A stretch of 64,000 bases of DNA, from contig NC_067195.1 of NCBI RefSeq assembly GCF_000699445.3, forward strand, positions 11,708,287 through 11,772,286. The letters run 5' to 3'. Shown here in pieces: positions 57,501 to 64,000 of the stretch (position 1 is its first letter; each line of letters opens with the position of its first letter). Source of the stretch: Schistosoma haematobium (Eukaryota > Platyhelminthes > Trematoda > Strigeidida > Schistosomatidae). Under the pieces are notes generated by a model. That model did no database searches, had not been told where the DNA came from, and saw only the letters and a list, made by a program, of their open reading frames with translations. A program made the translations under genes and the position numbers.

Positions 57501-58316
57501 CCTAATAATTGATTATAGCTACGAAACCTAGTTCTATCTCCTCCCTTCAACCACTTAACATGAAAATATAATGCACGTGGCGGGTTGATACTTAGTCATT
57601 TGAGTTTGATTAGCACTAAGAACTAGAATGGTGTGATTTTAGAAAATCAGTGAAAGATGGATTAATCCAAAACCCTCAATTCTAGAGAAATACCTTATTA
57701 CTTCACAATGTTAAGCTTCCGATCGTAACAACTTAGGTTCGTACCTCACAACAACGTAAGTTCTCTATGTACTGCAGCTACATCTGGTTGACGATTGTCA
57801 ACCATGATAACAACAAATTGTGGGTCGTTTCGCTAACTGAGTTTAACGAATTAACAAAGAAGATATTTATAACACTACATTCCTGTAACAGTGTATATTT
57901 CGAAACACATTTTCGAGCAGTTTTATTTTATTCAGCTGGTATTTTCGTGACATCACATGACTCAACGTAATCTGAATTGTCCAATCTATTTTTTAATAAA
58001 GTTTCAGAATGATCACAAGTATAATAACTGGCTAGTTCTCTTAGAACTAACCCGTTAGGTCACCATTGGATAAAATTGATTTAAAGCCATCATTCCCATC
58101 CAAAACGCCAATCAATTTAGTATAAACAGGTTCGTTATGAGATAAAAGCTAAAATATATATCCTTGATTCTTTATTTTTCCTTATTATATTATAATTATC
58201 ACGTTTTATATTTTAAATGTGATGGAAGTAATGATCTGCAGACATTTCCATCCCGTATATTGGAGTCACGAAGCTGATGATGTAATTAGTTTAGCATGAA
58301 ATAATACGAATATAAT
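54555..58316. other. No gene recognised
   Basis: AT-rich intergenic DNA holding the small hairpin at 55895-55967. The section 54957-55365 begins TGTTATCGCC and ends CTAACACTACA and could be an LTR-like repeat, but no second copy or target duplication supports that. Confidence 0.35.
55895..55967. repeat. Hairpin between two 12-bp direct repeats
   Basis: AAATTAGATGTA occurs at 55895-55906 and again at 55956-55967. The 49 bp between them form an imperfect palindrome (GAGGAACAAATTGA against TCAATTCGTTCCTTC). It resembles a tiny insertion with a target duplication, but is too short to classify. Confidence 0.7.
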
Positions 58317-58853
58317 TGTGGAGATATGACTGACAAGCGTATTTTGTAAATAGTTTTTAATATTATTTGTATTTGTTTTGTCAATTTTTCACTGTATGTA
58401 CATTCATCATTAAATGACTGTACATGTTGTTTTAGTCAATGACCTTGAAGACACTTTCCGTTGTGATTCCAACATAGCGTGACATATTCTTTCTGGCTAA
58501 CAAATACATTAATACTCACACATCCCTCGTTCTGTTTTCATTCGAGATTGAGTTAACTTAGTTCTAAAACAAATATTATTTACATTCATAGACTGAGAAA
58601 GTGAATACATCATATCTTACTTTGGATTACAATACTGGGGAGATCATCGATACGTTTGGAATTACTAAGCATCTATAATTGTGGATTTATTGTACCAGAT
58701 CAAAGCCGAACACGCATCATTTTGGGTGAACTTAAGTAAAGTCCCATTTTTTATTGTATTTGTAACATTTAACTTGTATATATTAATATTACTATTGGTT
58801 GTTATTAACTTTGTTGATATCTTTTGCTTTTATATATTGTCTGGTCCACCACA
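58317..58853 (+). repeat. 5' LTR
   Basis: 537 bp, identical to the 3' LTR apart from substitutions at the fourth base (G here, A there) and near base 15 (T here, A there). Should carry the Pol II promoter of the element. Confidence 0.95.
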
Positions 58854-58960
58854 ATTATTTGGTGAGCCTCGATTATTATTTTATAGACATTTACTATATA
58901 TATCTACATAATTTTTTATTATTAATTATTGGCACGACACCATTTTTTGTTTTTGACATT

Positions 58961-61459
58961 ATGGACTCTCCTAATAAACTTATCGATATTGATAGCCCAT
59001 CAACCAACCCCTTTCATTTATCACAGCCAGAAGATAATGTTTTAAACTCAATCAACGCGTTAAATTTACATGGTAAATGCATCTTCTCGAAACTCGACCT
59101 CGTGCGTGAATACCATCAAATTCCGATGGCACCAGAAGACATCGAGAAAACAGCCATCATCACACCCTTTGGTCTGTTTGAGTTTCTAAGAATGCCATTC
59201 GGATTGAAAAACGCTGCGCAGTGATTCCAACGATTCATGGATGATGTGACAAGAGGTTTAGACATAGTATCCGCCTACATAGACGACGTTTTGATCGCAA
59301 GCTCATCAATAGAAGAGCACGCCCAGCATGTTCAGATCCTCTTTGAACGTTTTAAGAAACATGGCGTTGTTATCAATCCTTCTAAATGTATATTCGCCGT
59401 CCCAGCCTTAGAGTTTTTAGGACATTACATTGACTCTCAAGGCATCAAACCACTCCCAGAAAAGGTTGAAGCTATTACCAATTACCCTGAACCAACCTCC
59501 ATAAAGTCATTACGCCGTTTTCTCGGGACATGCAATTTCTACCGCCGATTCCTACCATGTTGTGCGGATGTGCTACAGCCGTTAACTGATTTACTGAAAA
59601 GTGACAAAAAAGGTACGTGTAAGGAAAAGAATCAAACATTCAAGCTACCGCCTGACGCCAAAATGGCATTCGAAAAAGCAAAGTCCTTGATAGCCAACGC
59701 CACCATGTTACAACACCTCAATACTGACCCCACAACTCATTTGATTCTATGTACGGATGCCTCTCAAAAAGCCGTCGGGGCAGTATTACAACAACAGGTA
59801 AACAACATGACTACTCCCATAGCGTTTTTCTCCAAAAGACTGTCACCAGCCCAGGAACGCTATAGTACTTTTGGACGGGAGTTACTTGCTATCTACTTAG
59901 CCGTTAAACACTTTAACTTCTTACTACAAGGACGAACTTTCACCATCATGACCGATCGCAAACCTTTATGTTACTCATTCCACACATCGTACGACCGACA
60001 TTCACCTCGCGAAGCACGACAACTGGATTACATCTCCCAGTTTACGACAGATATCCAATTTGTCAAAGAACACACCAACGTCGTAGCTGACGCATTGTCA
60101 CGTAAGGACGTAAATACCCTGTTACGTAAACAAGACATCGATCTAGAAAAAATCGCAAAACTACAAGTAGACGACGCAGATTTGAAGGTCTGCCAGGAGA
60201 AGTCTAACTTGAACCTTAAACCAGTACCCATCCCTTTCTCAAATACATCTATCATTTGCGATGTTTCAACGGGTAACAATCGCCCTTTCGTACCTCTAGC
60301 ATGTCGTCGACAGGTATTTCGTCAACTGCATGACCTTTCTCACCCAGGAATCAGAGCCACAATCAAATTGGTTACTGAGCGTTTTGTGTGGCCAAAAATC
60401 AATTCAGATATAAAACGATGGACGCGAAGCTACCTACAATGTCAACGCAGCAAGATTCAGAAGCACACGATCAGTCCAGTTGGCAAGTATCCCCTGCCGG
60501 AAAAACGTTTTCAACATATCCACTTAGACATAGTTGGTCCATTGCCACCATCTAATTCATTCACGCACATTCTCACTGCGGTGGACAGGTTCACAAGATG
60601 GGCCATAGCATGCCCTATTGCTGATACTTCTGCAGAAACAGTAGCCGGCGTATTCCTTGACCGTTGGATAGCAAATTACGGAGTACCTTCTATCGTCACT
60701 ACCGACCGTGGTCCCCAGTTTCAATCTATCTTATTTCAGCAATTCACAAGACTTCTGGGCGTAAACCACATCAAAACAACAGCCTATCACCCAGCAGCTA
60801 ATGGTTTGGTCGAAAGATTTCACCGCCAATTGAAAAGCTCGCTGATGGCACAAAATGATAAGACAAAATGGAGTGACGCATTACCACTTGTACTCCTGGG
60901 TATCCGTTCAACTATAAAGGAAGATATAGGTTGTACAGCCGCTGAGCTAGTTTATGGTACAACCCTTACATTTCCAGGTCAACTAGTAGACCCAAACACT
61001 TTAACACTAACGGACCCAAGTCGTTTTGCTAGCCAACTGCTGCAAACCATGCAACGAATCAAAGCTATACCGCCTCGTGAACATAACAATCGTATACAAC
61101 TCGACAAAAACCTAGGAACATGCAAGTTTGTCTTCGTTCGAGTTGATGCGGTCAAAAAGCCATTGAAACAACCTTATGAAGGACCATATCAAGTAATTAA
61201 AAGAACGAACAAACACTTCATAATCAACAAGTGTGGAAAGAAAGAGACTATCGCTATCGATAGAATAAAGCCTGCTTTCTACGAAGCACAACACGACAAA
61301 GAACATACTATTTCACTGAACCAACCCCGTCCAGCAACAACCACTACAGCAGACATGGAAGAAAAACTGAGTATCAAACCTGCTTGTTTAACGCGCTCAG
61401 GCAGAGCTGTAAAAAACTCAAACGCTATGTACATTTCGCCGAATAAAAAAAAAACCTAA
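58961..61459 (+). pseudogene. Gypsy-like pol, fused to a short gag start (one nonsense codon)
   Basis: One frame from ATG 58961 to 61459, broken only by TGA at 59222-59224. About 28 residues of a gag-like start ([20 protein letters not shown]) run directly into reverse transcriptase at [20 protein letters not shown] (motif A Asp kept), followed by [18 protein letters not shown], the stop, then [11 protein letters not shown] (YIDD box). RNase H follows ([45 protein letters not shown]), then integrase: LSHPGIRAT, a zinc-finger Cys changed to Tyr ([10 protein letters not shown]), [14 protein letters not shown] and [12 protein letters not shown]. Protease and the fingers of RT are absent, so this copy cannot move by itself. 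About half the residues match the remnant at 15705-17900, so they are related but separate families. Confidence 0.9.
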
Positions 61460-61957
61460 ACGAACAATTATCGATGTACTATACCATTATACTCACCCGA
61501 TTTTTCCCAACAAAATCTATGATTTTTTTTCCTTTTTTCTACAGTGTACATAATTAACCATATTTTTTTCCCCACAATTATTTGTTTTGTCACATTTTTT
61601 TTTATAAAAAAAATTTGTTACAATAATAAACGAGTAAACTCTATTTAATTATTCATTTGTTGTACACACACACAAAAAAAATAAGCAGTTCATTTATTTT
61701 GGGTTCAGTAACAGTTCTGTACATTATTATCATTGTTAGCAAACCAAGATTTTAAATGACGGTATTCCCATTACTTTTGTTTGTCATGCTATGCCACATC
61801 ACCGCTATTTTCACGCAATAACACACTGCATATTATTAACATACATGTCATACGCATCTCCACATTGTTAATTGGTTATTATTGTAAATATATTTTTTTT
61901 GTATAAAATTTTTATAATTGCAACCAGTGTTACATCCGGACACTCTGGGTGGAGCTA
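61460..61957 (+). other. 3' untranslated internal region of the gypsy element
   Basis: T- and A-rich, without ORF, between the pol stop and the right LTR. Ends in GGGTGGAG, the likely polypurine tract. Confidence 0.6.
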
Positions 61958-62494
61958 TGTAGAGATATGACAGACAAGCGTATTTTGTAAATAGTTTTTA
62001 ATATTATTTGTATTTGTTTTGTCAATTTTTCACTGTATGTACATTCATCATTAAATGACTGTACATGTTGTTTTAGTCAATGACCTTGAAGACACTTTCC
62101 GTTGTGATTCCAACATAGCGTGACATATTCTTTCTGGCTAACAAATACATTAATACTCACACATCCCTCGTTCTGTTTTCATTCGAGATTGAGTTAACTT
62201 AGTTCTAAAACAAATATTATTTACATTCATAGACTGAGAAAGTGAATACATCATATCTTACTTTGGATTACAATACTGGGGAGATCATCGATACGTTTGG
62301 AATTACTAAGCATCTATAATTGTGGATTTATTGTACCAGATCAAAGCCGAACACGCATCATTTTGGGTGAACTTAAGTAAAGTCCCATTTTTTATTGTAT
62401 TTGTAACATTTAACTTGTATATATTAATATTACTATTGGTTGTTATTAACTTTGTTGATATCTTTTGCTTTTATATATTGTCTGGTCCACCACA
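61958..62494 (+). repeat. 3' LTR
   Basis: 537 bp; see the 5' LTR. Confidence 0.95.
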
Positions 62495-62498
62495 TAAT

Positions 62499-62924
62499 AA
62501 ATAAATCCTAGATGTACATGCTATTCTGTTTAGGACCGGTTAGTTGGGTATAATTTAGGTAACTCGGAATCGATATTAATATTGGCATTTCTTCAAGTAA
62601 ATAATCTTTAAGCTTATTGAATTAACAATTTAATGTTTGATATAATCTAATGATTCATGGTTGGATCCAATGAGATGATGATGAAGATAATGACTATGAA
62701 TGTACACCACCGGGAAACGTTTTGTGATTCAGCTAGTTCGGTCTGAACTTAGTCGATATATTACGGCGAGAATAATGAATGCTAACTGTTGGAATCCATT
62801 TATAGACTAATACTATTCAAAAATTTTTATTGCAAATTTGTTAAGTAACTACAGTATGCATGTTTATGTTCCTCTTATCATAAGCTTTATTGTGACACAG
62901 ATTATTATCAAACTCCGCCTTGAG
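62499..62924. other. No gene seen
   Basis: Short AT-rich spacer between the gypsy element and the RTE-like LINE. Confidence 0.4.
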
Positions 62925-64000
62925 TCTCTCTGAGGCTAGTGCCGGTCCCAAGCCCGGGTAAAGGAGGAGGCTTGGGCATGGAGTTAGCGACTTCATCCCA
63001 TAGAAAACTAACTCGCTATAAAACGCTAACCAGAAAAATTATTTTAACCACTTAAACTGAGCCCTGGGAGTCAGAAGGTCTTCATTTAGAAGAGTTATGG
63101 TGCCTCATGATGAAAGCAGAGTTCTTTCGCAAGCCATGATGCTGATGCCCCTTCTAACAACCAGAGCAACCATTTATTTAAGTACATGGAATGCTCGTAC
63201 AATGTGAGAGACCGGGAGAGTCTTACAAATCGCTGAAGAAATGAGTAGATACAACCTGGAGGTCCTTGGGATCAGTGAAACACATTGGACGAAAGTTGGA
63301 CGACAACGACTAGCTTCAGGGAGCTTCCGTTATACTCTGGCCATGAAGAAGAGACCGTCCCACATACACAAGAAGTTGCATTGATGCCATAAAAACAAGC
63401 ACAAAATGCACTTATAGAATAGGAATCTCATGGACCAAAGATCATCAAAGCCTCCTTCAAAACAAAGAAAGAAGGCATTTCAATGAAAGTCATCCAATGC
63501 TATGTGCTTATCAACGACTACAATGAAGACGTTAAAGACCAATTCTACTATAAGTTGCAATCAATCGTGCCCAACAAAGGACTTGACCATTCTAATGGAA
63601 GACCTAAATGCCAAGGTTGAAATGGAAAATACGGATATGAAGACATCATGGGACGACATGGACTGGGAGAAAGGAACCAAAATGGTGAGAGATTCGCAAA
63701 CCTATGTGCCTTCAATATACTAGTCATAGGTGGCACTATATTCCCACACAAACGCACACATAAAACCACAAGGACTTCACCGGATCACAATACGCAAAAC
63801 CAAATCGACCATATCTGAATCAACAAAACGTTCAGGAGGACAATGGAGGATGTGAGAACCGAGAGCGGAGCTGATGCAGCATCAGGTCATCACTTGCTGG
63901 TCACCAAGATGAAATTGAAACTGAAGAAGCACCGGACAATGGGGCGGACAACAGCATAAAAGTTTAATACGGCTTTTCTTCAGGATACTGACAAATGCAA
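62925..64000 (+). mobile_element. RTE-like (SR2-type) LINE, 5' part, runs off the window
   Basis: The 5' UTR (62925-63110) matches the inverted fragment at 47980-48112. From about 63180 a decayed endonuclease follows: LSTWNARTM, a stop, RVLQIAEEMSRYNLEVLGIS then ETHW, a later GLGERNQNGERFANLCAFN, and GADAASGHHLLVTKMKLKLK. These are the opening, ETHW, ERN and terminal catalytic regions of RTE-type apurinic endonucleases, with the usual final Ser-Asp-His reading Ser-Gly-His. Frameshifts and stops are frequent. The RT domain would lie beyond position 64000. Confidence 0.8.
63180..63990 (+). pseudogene. RTE-like endonuclease domain, decayed
   Basis: Coding remnant of the element above. The frame changes at least four times. 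Motifs are in correct order over about 270 codons. The changed catalytic His environment (SGHH) plus stops make it inactive. Confidence 0.7.

Larger units (their letters stand above)
58317..62494 (+). mobile_element. Young gypsy-like LTR retrotransposon with internal deletion
   Basis: Two 537-bp LTRs (58317-58853 and 61958-62494) differ at only two positions. They start TGT and end CA and are flanked by TAAT (58313-58316 and 62495-62498; ATAAT if the final A is counted as flank), a 4-5 bp target duplication. A possible primer-binding site begins TGGTGAGCCTCG at 58860, 6 bp after the left LTR; a weak polypurine tract GGGTGGAG lies just before the right LTR (61948-61954). The internal part is only 3.1 kb: most of gag, the protease and the start of reverse transcriptase are missing. 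Confidence 0.95.

Noticed and set aside
62322..62504. ORF inside the right LTR, repeated at 58681
   Set aside because: It is the same non-coding LTR sequence twice; the hydrophobic translation comes from T-rich DNA.
1..64000. CRISPR arrays, rRNA genes, intact tRNA genes
   Set aside because: No regularly spaced direct repeats, no rRNA-like blocks, and every tRNA-like stretch is a SINE head without a complete cloverleaf.

Overview
The window is eukaryotic and almost certainly from a blood fluke (Schistosoma sp.). The grounds are the AT-rich, intron-bearing sequence; several tRNA-like SINEs carrying hammerhead ribozymes of the schistosome Sm-alpha type; CR1-like, RTE-like, Penelope-like, gypsy-like and Mutator-like elements of the kinds described from schistosomes; and very short introns. 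The species cannot be fixed by eye. Most of the sequence is intergenic or intronic DNA and transposon wreckage, and only a few host genes can be supported.

Host genes: (1) a minus-strand pair in the first 5.2 kb, a single-exon MED11 (4826-5173) followed about 100 nt downstream by an unrecognised acidic-protein gene (exons 4411-4720 and 2031-2128, more exons unseen). The spacing and a strong acceptor suggest a trans-spliced operon. (2) An unrecognised plus-strand coding exon (from 23916) that runs into the 3' end of an LTR retrotransposon. (3) A spliced plus-strand peroxiredoxin-like gene (25506-30809) in which neither the peroxidatic nor the resolving cysteine motif could be found. (4) A complete three-exon minus-strand gene for a 127-residue four-transmembrane protein (44741-46906).

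Layout: 5.4-7.1 kb holds a 5'-truncated CR1-like LINE (minus). 7.4-15.6 kb holds a degenerate CR1-like LINE (plus) split by a Mutator-like transposon (about 10.3-14.85 kb) whose transposase keeps its catalytic residues and has a 36-nt intron. 15.7-17.9 kb is a gypsy remnant with gag joined directly to RNase H. 19.0-23.5 kb is a nearly complete CR1-like LINE with a PHD-like finger in ORF1. 24.6-25.0 kb is an LTR. 29-51 kb is AT-rich and holds ribozyme-bearing SINEs, Penelope remnants, a palindromic MITE-like element (34.9-35.2 kb, partial copy at 39.3 kb), a solo LTR (37.4 kb) and a striking nearly perfect inverted repeat with 279-bp arms (41.66-42.27 kb). 58.3-62.5 kb is a very young gypsy element with two almost identical 537-bp LTRs but a large internal coding deletion. 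The right edge is the 5' part of an RTE-like LINE that leaves the window.

The strongest leads are the long inverted repeat, the young but internally deleted gypsy element, the sense-strand hammerhead inside a peroxiredoxin intron, and the MED11 gene pair. All annotation is by eye; splice models rest on consensus sites, reading phase and family similarity, not on transcripts.
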